A stretch of 36,089 nt of DNA, taken from positions 1 through 36,089 of the forward strand of contig RDYW01000051.1 in the NCBI GenBank assembly GCA_004293485.1, given 5' to 3'. Positions 5,447 through 13,984 of this stretch are shown piece after piece. Positions within the stretch are counted from its first letter, which is position 1. Each line of letters begins with the position of its first letter. The translations under genes were made by a program, and so were the position numbers. The notes beneath the pieces were generated by a model that saw only the letters and a program-made list of their open reading frames with translations, was not told the DNA's origin and did not search any database. The DNA is from Sphingobacteriales bacterium. Its GTDB lineage: Bacteria > Bacteroidota > Bacteroidia > Sphingobacteriales > Sphingobacteriaceae.

Positions 5447-6760
5447 ATGAACGAATTAAACAATATGCCCACCAGTAAAGTAGCCCGTTCGGCGAAGTTT
5501 GTAGGTACAGGTTTTAAAATTGGGGGCAACTATATTAAGCACTATTCAAAAAAAATATTTAACCCCGAACTTAGCAAAGATGAGTTAAATGAAGATAATG
5601 CAACAGATATTTACGCATCGTTAAGTGAATTAAAAGGCAGCGCATTAAAGGTAGCGCAAATGTTGAGTATGGATAAAAACATATTGCCAAAAGCCTACGT
5701 TGATAAATTTTCGCTATCGCAATACAACGCACCACCGCTAAGTGGCCCATTAATTGCTCAAACATTTCGTAAACATTTTGGTAAAAACCCCGAACAAATA
5801 TTTGATAAATTTAACCTAAAATCAAGCAATGCAGCATCGATAGGGCAGGTGCACCAAGCCGAGCTGGGTGGTAAAAAACTGGCGGTAAAAATACAATACC
5901 CAGGTGTGGGTGCTTCAATCTCATCAGATTTAAAACTCATAAAACCCTTTGCTTTTAGGCTATTGGGTATGAGCGAGAAAGAACTAGACGTATATATGCG
6001 TGAGGTAGAGGAACGATTGGTTGAAGAAACCGATTATGAGTTAGAAGTAAAACGTTCGATACAATTTTCGAATGCTTGTGCAGGGTTAGATAACTTGGTT
6101 TTTCCACAATACTACCCCGAATTATCGGGCAGTAGAATTATTACCATGGGCTGGATTGAAGGAATGCACTTGAAAGAATTTTTAGCTACCAACCCAACGC
6201 AAAAATTACGTAATACCATTGGCCAAGCACTTTGGGATTTTTACAATTACCAGCAACACGAAATGCGGGCGGTACACGCTGACCCACACCCGGGCAATTT
6301 TTTAATTACCCCCGAAGGTAAATTGGCTGTGATAGATTTTGGCTGTATAAAAGAATTGCCCGACGATTTTTATTACCCTTTTTTTGCTACCACATCCGAA
6401 GCATTAATGGGAAATAGGGAAGAAACCATTAAAGCATTTAGGCAGTTAGAAATGATACAGCCTAAAGATAACGAAGCACAAATAGCGTTTTACTACCAAA
6501 ATTACAAAGAAATGATTTCGCTATTTGCCGAACCTTATGTTGAAAGCCAATTTGATTTTAGCCAAACCGCTTTTTTTGATAGCCTTTACGCTTTTGGCGA
6601 AAAAATTGCTAAAATGCCCGAGTTTAAACAGGCTAGGGGAGTAAAGCATTTTATTTATGTAAACCGTACCAATTTTGGCTTGTACAATATTTTACACGAA
6701 CTTAAAGCAACTATTAAAACCGATACTTATAAACCACATGTACAATTAGAGTTTGCGTAG
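5447..6760 (+). CDS. ABC1/AarF/UbiB-family atypical kinase
   Basis: A 437-residue protein of the ABC1 (ADCK/UbiB) protein-kinase-like family, whose members act in membrane lipid and isoprenoid-quinone metabolism, often as ATPases. The N-terminal KxGQ-type motif is GSALKVAQMLSM (68-71 KVAQ, with Ala for the usual Gly). The alanine-rich loop is NAASIGQVH (128-136), the ATP lysine is K148 in LAVKIQYPG, the catalytic loop is HADPHPGN (277-284) and the metal-binding motif is IDFG (296-299). All are intact, so nucleotide binding is likely. No clear membrane segment is seen. It lies 133 nt after the TetR-like gene, with the heptad repeat between. Such kinases recur with this TetR and SDR neighbourhood in Bacteroidota. 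The substrate is unknown. Confidence 0.88.
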   Translation: MNELNNMPTSKVARSAKFVGTGFKIGGNYIKHYSKKIFNPELSKDELNEDNATDIYASLSELKGSALKVAQMLSMDKNILPKAYVDKFSLSQYNAPPLSGPLIAQTFRKHFGKNPEQIFDKFNLKSSNAASIGQVHQAELGGKKLAVKIQYPGVGASISSDLKLIKPFAFRLLGMSEKELDVYMREVEERLVEETDYELEVKRSIQFSNACAGLDNLVFPQYYPELSGSRIITMGWIEGMHLKEFLATNPTQKLRNTIGQALWDFYNYQQHEMRAVHADPHPGNFLITPEGKLAVIDFGCIKELPDDFYYPFFATTSEALMGNREETIKAFRQLEMIQPKDNEAQIAFYYQNYKEMISLFAEPYVESQFDFSQTAFFDSLYAFGEKIAKMPEFKQARGVKHFIYVNRTNFGLYNILHELKATIKTDTYKPHVQLEFA

Positions 6761-6766
6761 ATAACA

Positions 6767-6790
6767 AAAAATCGGCTTTAAAAATCCGAT
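6767..6790 (-). terminator. terminator of the arginine-deiminase-like gene
   Basis: On the minus strand ATCGG and CCGAT form a 5-bp stem that spans the TAA stop codon and is followed by T6. The stem is short, so this is a weak call; it separates two convergent genes. Confidence 0.45.
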
Positions 6791-8217
6791 CTATACAACG
6801 GTAAACTCATACAATGAAACCCTCCACGGGCTCTCGATAATTCGGCCGATGGCATGGTAATAAATGTGTTTTCTAAAGTTTCGGGGTTTAGGGTACCAGT
6901 TTCAAATTTGTGTAACAAATTTTTTACGTTAATAATTGTAAAACCTTTGTTTTCAAATGCCTTAATAGTGTGTTCGTTTCTATCGTAACCTATCACTACA
7001 CCTTCTTTTAAAGCCAGTACGTTGCAACTATCTGTCCATTGTTCGCGTAAATCGTGTGGAAATTGTTGATTTCCAGAGTAAATAAATTCGGTTTTTTGGC
7101 TACTACCCAAATCGTTTTCGCTTACGTCGCATAATAAGGCTTCTACCGATTCAAACTTTTTTGTTGGTTGGTTAATGTCTGCAAAATACTGCGTTATTTC
7201 GGGTACATCGTATTTTTTTTGTTGCTCAAATGCTAAAAAAGGCGACGTATTGATAGGATAGTATTTGCCAATAGCATGTAATATTACCCACATATTTTTT
7301 TTAACTTGGGTAAAAACGGTATCAAGGTGCATGTAAGCCCGCTTATTGGGTATTTTTATTACCGATATTTTTTCAACCACTTTTTTTGCAAACAATATTT
7401 CGATAGTTTTTTTTGTGGCTAAGGCCGATGTTCGTTCGCTTAATCCTATGAGCAAATGGTTTTTACTCACCATCATTAAATCGCCGCACTCTATCGAACA
7501 GGGTTCTTCGGTATCGTGGTTAGTTTGTAAAAAATAGTGCATATTATCGGGTATTTCGATAATATTTTGCTTGTAATTAGTAAAATAAGGGTGGTTATAA
7601 AAAATATATTTAGCCAATAAAGTTTCGCGAGAGCGGGCTTTTTTTGCTGCTTTGTTTATTAAAATATGCTGGTTAATAACAATACCAATATCGCGGGTAA
7701 AAATTAAATTGGGTATAGGTGCAAATATCATTTCTTGATTTTTAAGCGTACCCGATATAAGTATTCGGGCCAGTTCGCCGGCTTCGGTTGCCAACAAAAC
7801 GCATTGCATTTGGTAACTTAAACCCTCGGTAGCACCTACGGCTGCAACAAGTTTTTGGCTTATGTTGCTATCTCTTAAAATATCCGACAACAAGTTTTGA
7901 AACTCAATAACACGGCCCGAGTTATGAAAATTAATATCATTAGGCTTAAAAAAACTACGGCTATCATCGTTATTTATTTCATTTAATTGTCCTTTTATTG
8001 TATCAATATCTAAAAAATAAAGCAACAATTTTATATAATAATCATATTCGCCTTTGCGTATGGTATCTAAATGTACAATATCTTCGAAAAGCCAATCTTG
8101 TGCCTTATCGGGTACTATTTTACCTAAGCCACCATCGGGGCTGTGTATAATTAGGCTGCGTAAAACACCAATTTCCGATGGTATATTTATCTTAAAATCC
8201 TTGTTGTTAACGTACAT
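6778..8217 (-). CDS. arginine-deiminase-like guanidino hydrolase
   Basis: A 479-residue member of the guanidine-modifying (penteine) superfamily, closest to arginine deiminase (arginine to citrulline plus ammonia). The N-terminal block EIGVLRSLIIHSPD is family-typical. Catalytic positions are visible: NLIFTRD (D176), IECGD (E243, D246), HLDTVF (H297, D299) and RGGFHCMSLPL with nucleophile C469. The usual EGGD motif reads ECGD here. It is longer than classical ArcA (about 410 residues), mainly through inserts between about 70 and 100 and between 300 and 400. No arcB or arcC lies nearby, so an arginine-fermentation operon is not indicated. Instead a CtlX-type hydrolase is divergent across a 560-nt gap, so the two may act in sequence on arginine and citrulline. 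Substrate is inferred from motifs only. Confidence 0.83.
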   Translation of the reverse strand: MYVNNKDFKINIPSEIGVLRSLIIHSPDGGLGKIVPDKAQDWLFEDIVHLDTIRKGEYDYYIKLLLYFLDIDTIKGQLNEINNDDSRSFFKPNDINFHNSGRVIEFQNLLSDILRDSNISQKLVAAVGATEGLSYQMQCVLLATEAGELARILISGTLKNQEMIFAPIPNLIFTRDIGIVINQHILINKAAKKARSRETLLAKYIFYNHPYFTNYKQNIIEIPDNMHYFLQTNHDTEEPCSIECGDLMMVSKNHLLIGLSERTSALATKKTIEILFAKKVVEKISVIKIPNKRAYMHLDTVFTQVKKNMWVILHAIGKYYPINTSPFLAFEQQKKYDVPEITQYFADINQPTKKFESVEALLCDVSENDLGSSQKTEFIYSGNQQFPHDLREQWTDSCNVLALKEGVVIGYDRNEHTIKAFENKGFTIINVKNLLHKFETGTLNPETLENTFITMPSAELSRARGGFHCMSLPLYRSDF

Positions 8218-8776
8218 AGTTTGCTTTTATAAAAAGGTAAAAATAATTTAAAACATGTAAACAAACAGCATGAATAAAAATTTGAAGCTATTAACCCAAA
8301 TCATAAAAAATCAAAAGCTTGTAAAACAGGTACTATACTTAAAATAGGAGTGCAAAAATAAGAATGGAAAATAAAATTATTGTTTTGAAAAGGTATTCGT
8401 TAGGCCATTAAAAAGCAAATAAAATCTACATTTTTATATGTTGTTGTTATCAACTGAGTTAGACTATTATTATTATTTTATCAAAATTTTACACATTTTT
8501 TTTGCGTTAACGATTGCAGCGGCATCCTTTTTTTTGCCAAAACTCACCCTTTGGGGGTTGGGGGGGCATAAAAACAAAAAAAGATACTTGCCTGCTGGCA
8601 AGCAGGTAGCGAAAAGCGTGTTACCTTGCCTACCGGCAGGCTGGAAACGCCCATATCAATCTTAAAATTTTATTTATTTAACGAACTAAGTTTTATTGGT
8701 TTATTTGCTTAAAAAAAGGTTTTGTTAATATTTTAATAAAAGATAACTAAACTTGCACAAAAGCAAAATAAAAAAA
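8218..8776. other. divergent intergenic region with repeat
   Basis: About 560 nt between the two guanidino-hydrolase genes. It contains the MITE-like repeat at 8504-8652 and otherwise AT-rich sequence that should hold both promoters. An open frame over the repeat (8438-8665) is judged spurious. I see no RNA gene. Confidence 0.6.
8504..8652 (-). repeat. full copy of MITE-like composite repeat
   Basis: Read on the minus strand it starts GGGCGTTTCC, carries a first palindromic block (8624-8644), then CCTGCTTGCCAGCAGGCAAG (8606-8587), a C/G-rich hairpin and AAAAAAAAGGATGCCGCTGC, and ends CGTTAACGC. About 30 nt around the central palindrome are identical to the copy at 24391-24504. The ends GGGCGTT and AACGC are imperfect inverted repeats. 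No coding capacity. Confidence 0.75.
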
Positions 8777-9682
8777 ATGTCTCATGTATTAATGATTAGG
8801 CCAGCAGCTTTTGGTTTTAATGTACAAACTGCTGATAACAACGCATTTCAAAACAAAAATGCGATACAAGATAATGTTCAACAAAATGCTTTGGTAGAGT
8901 TTGATAATTTTGTAGCCAAATTAAGGGCAGTTGATATAGATGTTATAGTAATTGAAGATAGTTTAAAACCACACACACCCGATGCTATTTTTCCTAATAA
9001 TTGGGTTTCGTTTCATGGTGATGGCTCGGTGTATGTGTACCCTATGCAAGCCCCAAACCGCAGGCTCGAAAGGCGAACCGATATAATAACCCAATTACAA
9101 AACCGCTTTATAGTTAATCAAATAAACGATTTAAGTAATTTCGAAAACCAAAACCAGTATTTAGAGGGTACAGGAAGCATGGTTTTAGATAGAACAAATA
9201 AGCTTGCTTATGCCTGCTTATCTGGCCGCACACATCCGCAGGTTTTAGAAATTTTTTGCGCCGAAAGTGGCTATCAAGCCATTACTTTTAATGCCGTTGA
9301 TGACCAAAATTTACCTATTTACCATACCAATGTATTAATGTGTGTAGCCGATAAGTTTGTAATTATTTGTTTAGATACAATAATCAGCGAAAGCGAAAAA
9401 AATAAACTTTTACAAAGTTTTAAAAATACACACAAAGAAATTATACCCATTTCGCTTGGGCAGATGAAGGATTTTGCAGGTAATATGCTAGAGATTAAGA
9501 ATAAACGAGGTGAAAATTATTTAATATTATCGCAAACAGCATTTAAAAGCCTTAGCAATAAGCAAATAGATAAAATAAGTACCTACGCTAAATTTTTATA
9601 TACCGATTTACATACTATTGAAGATAACGGCGGCGGAAGCGCAAGGTGTATGCTTGCTGAAGTGTGTTTACCGCTAAAATAA
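8777..9682 (+). CDS. ctlX: CtlX-type citrulline/arginine-utilising hydrolase
   Basis: A 301-residue protein of the guanidine-modifying superfamily, of the type annotated as citrulline utilization hydrolase CtlX. Conserved blocks are HVLMIRPAAFGFN at the start, DAIFPNNWVSFH, GTGSMVLDR, a histidine region YHTNVLM and a C-terminal GGGSARCMLAE holding the probable nucleophile cysteine. An upstream TTG at 8753 is in frame, but the ATG at 8777 is preferred because family members begin shortly before the LMIRP motif. It is divergent from the arginine-deiminase-like gene, which would supply citrulline; a two-step arginine route is a reasonable inference. The exact substrate and product are not settled by the sequence. 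Confidence 0.85.
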   Translation: MSHVLMIRPAAFGFNVQTADNNAFQNKNAIQDNVQQNALVEFDNFVAKLRAVDIDVIVIEDSLKPHTPDAIFPNNWVSFHGDGSVYVYPMQAPNRRLERRTDIITQLQNRFIVNQINDLSNFENQNQYLEGTGSMVLDRTNKLAYACLSGRTHPQVLEIFCAESGYQAITFNAVDDQNLPIYHTNVLMCVADKFVIICLDTIISESEKNKLLQSFKNTHKEIIPISLGQMKDFAGNMLEIKNKRGENYLILSQTAFKSLSNKQIDKISTYAKFLYTDLHTIEDNGGGSARCMLAEVCLPLK

Positions 9683-9749
9683 TTGGATTAACACTATTGG
9701 TATCTTTTTTTTTAATTTTACGTTATTACTTATTTTAGTAATTTTTTTA

Positions 9750-10511
9750 ATGGATAACCGCAACTACAAAATACCTAAAGAGGTAAACCAAATGATTTTT
9801 GGTTTAAGAGCCGTAATTGAAGCTATAAAAGATGGTAAAGATATCGAATCGTTGTTTATACAACGAGGTTTAACAGGCGAATTATATGGCGAACTTAAAG
9901 GCGTGTTACGCTCGTTTGATGTACCATCGCAACAAGTACCTATCGAAAAACTTAACCGCATTACTTTAAAAAACCACCAAGGCGTTATAGCCTTTATTTC
10001 GCCTATTACGTATCAAAAAATAGAAGATATTATCCCTCAAATATTTGAAAATGGCGAAGTGCCCTTAATTTTAGTGTTGGATGGTATTACCGATGTACGC
10101 AATTTTGGGGCCATTGTGCGAACTGCTGAATGTAGTGGTGTACATGCTATAGTAGTGCCTAAAAAAAACTCGGCACAAATAAACCCCGATGCCGTAAAAA
10201 CATCGGCTGGTGCGCTGTACAAAGTACCCATTTGTAGGCATGATAATTTATTAGGTATCCTTCGGTTTTTAAAAGACAGTGGCTTACAAATAATTGCTTG
10301 TACCGAAAAAACTGATGATTTAATTTATACGGCTGATTATACAGCACCATCAGCTATTATTATGGGTTCTGAAGATGAAGGTATAAGTTTCGAATTGATT
10401 AGAAATTCGGATTATCTTACCAAAATACCCATGAGTGGAACAATAGCATCGTTAAATGTATCGGTTTCGGCAGGTATTATTTTGTACGAAGCGGTAAGGC
10501 AACGTTTATAA
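9750..10511 (+). CDS. rlmB: 23S rRNA (guanosine-2'-O)-methyltransferase RlmB, SpoU/TrmH family
   Basis: A 253-residue SPOUT methyltransferase that modifies the ribose of G2251 (E. coli numbering) in the peptidyl-transferase loop of 23S rRNA using S-adenosylmethionine. The N-terminal substrate-binding domain starts at IFGLRAVIEAI. The knotted catalytic domain has motif 1 NFGAIVRTAECSGV, motif 2 IIMGSEDEGIS and motif 3 PMSGTIASLNVSVSAGI. Length is normal for the family. It begins 67 nt after ctlX and is followed by the insertion-sequence remnants, so it is probably the end of its transcript. TrmH-type tRNA methylation is less likely given the N-terminal domain. Confidence 0.93.
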   Translation: MDNRNYKIPKEVNQMIFGLRAVIEAIKDGKDIESLFIQRGLTGELYGELKGVLRSFDVPSQQVPIEKLNRITLKNHQGVIAFISPITYQKIEDIIPQIFENGEVPLILVLDGITDVRNFGAIVRTAECSGVHAIVVPKKNSAQINPDAVKTSAGALYKVPICRHDNLLGILRFLKDSGLQIIACTEKTDDLIYTADYTAPSAIIMGSEDEGISFELIRNSDYLTKIPMSGTIASLNVSVSAGIILYEAVRQRL

Positions 10512-10611
10512 TTATGCAACATTTTTTGGATTTTTAGTGTATAATTGTTTTAAAACGAGTAAGTTGTTACTTGTTGTATTATTTTGCCAAACTTTTATCA
10601 AACTGATATAT

Positions 10612-11617
10612 AACCTTAGTTCGATAATTATTTTCGATAAAATTATGTAATCAACTTTTTATTTTATATGTTTAATTATTTGAAATTCAAATATTTAATT
10701 AAATAAAAATGATGATTATATACGACAATATTAGCGATATTTTTTGCACTGTTGATGTATTTTGCAAGAATTTTGAATAAGCGACTAAAATCTTCATTAT
10801 TGGTAATAGTGCAGATAGACCCCCTAAAATGTTTAATAGCGTGGTTATCGCTATTCTTTTATGGTTTCAAATGAGTGGATTTAAATTTTTTAAGCACTAC
10901 TATATCTTTTATGTACAACTACATATGCAAGCTGAGTTTCCTGTAACGGTTTCCTATAATCGTTTTGTTGAGCTTAGCCAAAGCGTTATTTTACCTCTAA
11001 CTATCTTTTCAAAAACCTGTTGTTTAGGTACTTGTACGGGGATTTCTTTTGCTGACTCTACCCCCATACGTGTCTGTAAAACAAACGGATTAAAGCAAAT
11101 AAAGTATTTAAAGGCACAGCTACTGTGGATAAATGTACTATGGGTTGGTTTTATGGTTTCAAACTTCATATTGTGATAAATGATAAAGGGGAAATCATTA
11201 ATTTTATGATTAGCCAGGCAAATACAGAAGATAGAACGCCATTAAAAACAGAAGGATTTTTGAAAAAAATATTCGGTAAGCTTTTTGGTGATAAAGGTTA
11301 TATTTCTGAAAAACTTGTTCAAATACTTTTTAATGATGGCATACACCTCGTTACAGGAATACGTAACAAAATGAAAAACAGCTTGATGACTACGCATGAT
11401 AAAATTATGCTAAGAAAACGATCGGGTAATCGAAACTGTGAATAATGAACTTAAAAACATGTGCCAAATTGAACATTCAAGACATAGAACATTTATCAAT
11501 TTTATCGTAAACATCTTAGCTAGCTTGGCTGCGTACAGCTTTTTTCTTAAAAAACCATGAATAAAATACCAAACTGTTAAATCTAACCAATGGTACGCTT
11601 TTTAATTATCGAACTCA
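10612..11617 (+). mobile_element. decayed IS982-family insertion sequence
   Basis: An element of about 1.0 kb, the usual size of IS982-family elements. The left end reads AACCTTAGTTCGATAATTA (10613-10631) and the right end is its near-perfect inverse, TAATTATCGAACTCAGGTT (about 11598-11617). The transposase between them is broken by one stop and two frameshifts, so the copy is inactive. No convincing target duplication is visible, perhaps because the right flank is itself IS-derived. Confidence 0.75.
10709..11560 (+). pseudogene. IS982-family transposase, disrupted
   Basis: The reading can be stitched together from three frames. The first starts MMIIYDNISDIFCTVDVFC and meets TAA at 10778-10780. 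The same frame continues with FKFFKHYYIFYV, VSYNRFVEL and the catalytic-Asp region CTGISFADSTPIRVC. A frameshift near 11095-11102 moves into TMGWFYGFKLHIVINDKGE and LFGDKGYISEKL. A second frameshift near 11420-11430 moves into IETVNNELKNMCQIEHSRHR, ending in SFFLKKP and TGA at 11558-11560. These blocks match the DDE transposase of IS982 elements. With at least three disabling changes the gene cannot make an intact protein. No passenger gene is present. Confidence 0.85.
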
Positions 11618-11840
11618 GGTTATTAAACATTTTAGGAAGCTACGCGGCACTGTTACCAATAATGAAGTTTTTAGTAGTATTTTCAAAACACTTGCAAAAT
11701 TAATCAACATTACGAAAAATATGGTTAATTTAAAGTAGGTAATTATCTATATAAATATTTGAATTTTAAACACTTAAACATATAAAATAAAACGATGATT
11801 ATATAGTTTTATCAAAAATAATTAACCAACTAAGGATATT
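11618..11840 (-). mobile_element. inverted 5' fragment of a second IS982-family copy
   Basis: Read on the minus strand this stretch aligns along its length with the left part of the neighbouring element (about 10612-10850). Shared words include CTTCATTATTGGTAA, CCTAAAATGTTTAATA, TTTTATTTTATATGTTTAA and CCTTAGTT at the outer end. It covers the left end, leader and first ~40 codons of the transposase, all degenerate. It is more diverged than the adjacent copy and stops exactly where the right end of that copy begins. The following 11841-12038 is AT-rich with no recognised feature. Confidence 0.65.
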
Positions 11841-12038
11841 AATATTTTGTTAAAATAACACAAAATGTAATCAATATTTTATACGGTAAACTTCTTTGAA
11901 ATACTTAAAAATTTTGGTAAAAATTGAAAACCAAAAGCAATAATATTATCACATTAATTACATGCATCTAATTCCATAATTTGCTTATAATTGCAATAAA
12001 AATGTTTATCTGCACACCTTAATCAAATAACTTATACC

Positions 12039-13772
12039 ATGGCTTTAGAAACTACCATACAAAACAAAGTTAATCTTTGGCTAGCTGGCAATTACGATGC
12101 TGCTACCAAGCAAGAAATTACTAATTTGTTAAATATTAATGCAACTACACAACTTACCGATGCATTTTACAAAGATTTAGAATTTGGTACCGGTGGCTTG
12201 CGTGGTATTATGGGCGCTGGTAGTAACCGTATAAATAAATACACTATTGGTACGGCAACGCAAGGTTTATGTAATTTTTTAAAGGCTAAATATGCCAACC
12301 AAAAAATAAAAGTAGCCATAGCACACGATAGCCGAAACCAGTCGGATTTTATTGCCCGTACTACAGCCGAGGTTTTTTCGGCAAATGATATTTATGTTTA
12401 TTTTTTTAAAGCACTTAGGCCTACGCCTTTACTATCGTTTGCAGTACGCCATTTGGCTTGCCAAAGTGGGGTGGTAATTACGGCATCGCATAACCCCAAA
12501 GAGTATAATGGTTATAAGGCTTACGCCGAAGACGGTGGCCAATATGTAGCACCCGATGATAAAGCCGTAATGCATGAGGTTGGTAAAATTACTAACATCA
12601 ACGAAGTAAATTTTAATTTTAAAGAAGAAAATATCGAATTAATAGGCGAAGAGATTGATAAACTTTACCTCCAAAAAATTGCCTCTCTATCTGTATCTCC
12701 CGAAGCTATACAACATCAACACGATTTAAAAATAGTATTTTCGCCCATACATGGTACAGGCATTACGCTAGTGCCCAAAGCTTTAGAAATTTTTGGTTTT
12801 ACTAACGTGATTTTGGTTGATGAGCAAATTACACCCGATGGTAATTTTCCGACGGTAGTTTACCCTAACCCCGAAGAAAAAGAAGCCTTAACCTTTGCCT
12901 TAAAAAAAGCCCACGAAACCAATGCCGACTTGGTACTTGCCACCGACCCCGATGCCGACCGTGTAGGCATAGCTGTAAAAAACCTCGAAGGTAATTTTGA
13001 ACTGCTAAACGGCAATCAAACAGGCAGCCTGCTTGTAAATTATATGCTTAGTGCTTGGCAACAGCAAGCAAAATTTACAGGCAACGAATACATTGTAAAA
13101 ACCATTGTAACCTCGTACTTGATAGATAAAATTGCCGAAGCTAGTAAAGTAACTTGCTACAATACTTTAACAGGCTTTAAATATATAGGCCAAATAATTA
13201 CCGAACTGGCGGATAAAAAAACTTTTATTGTAGGTGGCGAAGAAAGTTATGGCTACCTAGTAGGCGATTTTGTACGCGATAAAGATGCCGTAGTTTCGTG
13301 TGCTTTTATAGCCGAAATGACAGCCTTTTATAAAAACCAAGGGAGCAGCTTGTACGAAGCATTAATAGATATGTATCTAAAGTATGGTTTTTACAAAGAA
13401 AAATTAGTATCGATAACCAAAACAGGTAAAACCGGTGCCGAAGAAATTGTAGCCATGATGGAGCGTTTTAGAAACAACCCACCCACAAGCCTTGGCGGTG
13501 CGCAAGTTATAAGCCTAAAAGATTATACCTTGCAACAAGAAACCAATTTATTAACGGGTAAAATAACAGCAATTGATTTACCAAAATCGGATGTTTTACA
13601 ATTTATTACCCACGATGGTAGCATTATATCGGCAAGGCCAAGTGGCACCGAACCTAAAATAAAATTTTATTGTAGCGTAAATACGGTGCTAAAAAGTAAA
13701 GATGATTTTGCTGCCACCGAATTACTATTAGAACAAAAAATTACAGCTATAATGCAAGATTTAAACCCATAG
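12039..13772 (+). CDS. phospho-sugar mutase (phosphoglucomutase/phosphomannomutase family)
   Basis: A 577-residue alpha-D-phosphohexomutase, which moves phosphate between C1 and C6 of a hexose phosphate (glucose or mannose) through a phosphoserine. Blocks in order: FGTGGLRGIMG near the N-terminus, the active-serine motif VVITASHNPKEYNGYK (about 147-160), the metal-binding ATDPDADR (about 303-310), the sugar-specificity loop GGEESYGYL (about 405) and the phosphate-binding RPSGTEPKIKFY (about 532). All catalytic elements are present. The length fits the long Bacteroidota/Firmicutes PgcA-like group rather than short ManB or GlmM. Start at the ATG 12039, after an AT-rich leader. Substrate preference cannot be fixed from sequence; galactokinase downstream fits entry of sugars into glucose-1-phosphate metabolism. 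Confidence 0.92.
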   Translation: MALETTIQNKVNLWLAGNYDAATKQEITNLLNINATTQLTDAFYKDLEFGTGGLRGIMGAGSNRINKYTIGTATQGLCNFLKAKYANQKIKVAIAHDSRNQSDFIARTTAEVFSANDIYVYFFKALRPTPLLSFAVRHLACQSGVVITASHNPKEYNGYKAYAEDGGQYVAPDDKAVMHEVGKITNINEVNFNFKEENIELIGEEIDKLYLQKIASLSVSPEAIQHQHDLKIVFSPIHGTGITLVPKALEIFGFTNVILVDEQITPDGNFPTVVYPNPEEKEALTFALKKAHETNADLVLATDPDADRVGIAVKNLEGNFELLNGNQTGSLLVNYMLSAWQQQAKFTGNEYIVKTIVTSYLIDKIAEASKVTCYNTLTGFKYIGQIITELADKKTFIVGGEESYGYLVGDFVRDKDAVVSCAFIAEMTAFYKNQGSSLYEALIDMYLKYGFYKEKLVSITKTGKTGAEEIVAMMERFRNNPPTSLGGAQVISLKDYTLQQETNLLTGKITAIDLPKSDVLQFITHDGSIISARPSGTEPKIKFYCSVNTVLKSKDDFAATELLLEQKITAIMQDLNP

Positions 13773-13984
13773 TTTTTACTTAAATAGGGTAAATACACAA
13801 GTGAATTAAAATTTAAAGTTAATAAGCATAACTATTTGATTATAAAACTTTTTTTTTAAAACATATGAGTAAAATTTCCTTTTTCGAGTTAAATAATTTT
13901 TATATCAATACTTAATTTTTTGTAAAAATTATTATGCTTTTAATTCCCTTATATTTTTTAGTACATTTATTTTTTAGCTTTAAT

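Noticed and set aside
8438-8665. 75-codon open frame on the + strand
   Set aside because: Most of it is the dispersed repeat; composition is not protein-like and no family is recognised.
10829-11176. Separate gene for the N-terminal transposase part
   Set aside because: It is one piece of a frameshifted IS982 transposase, and its last residues are out of frame with the family.
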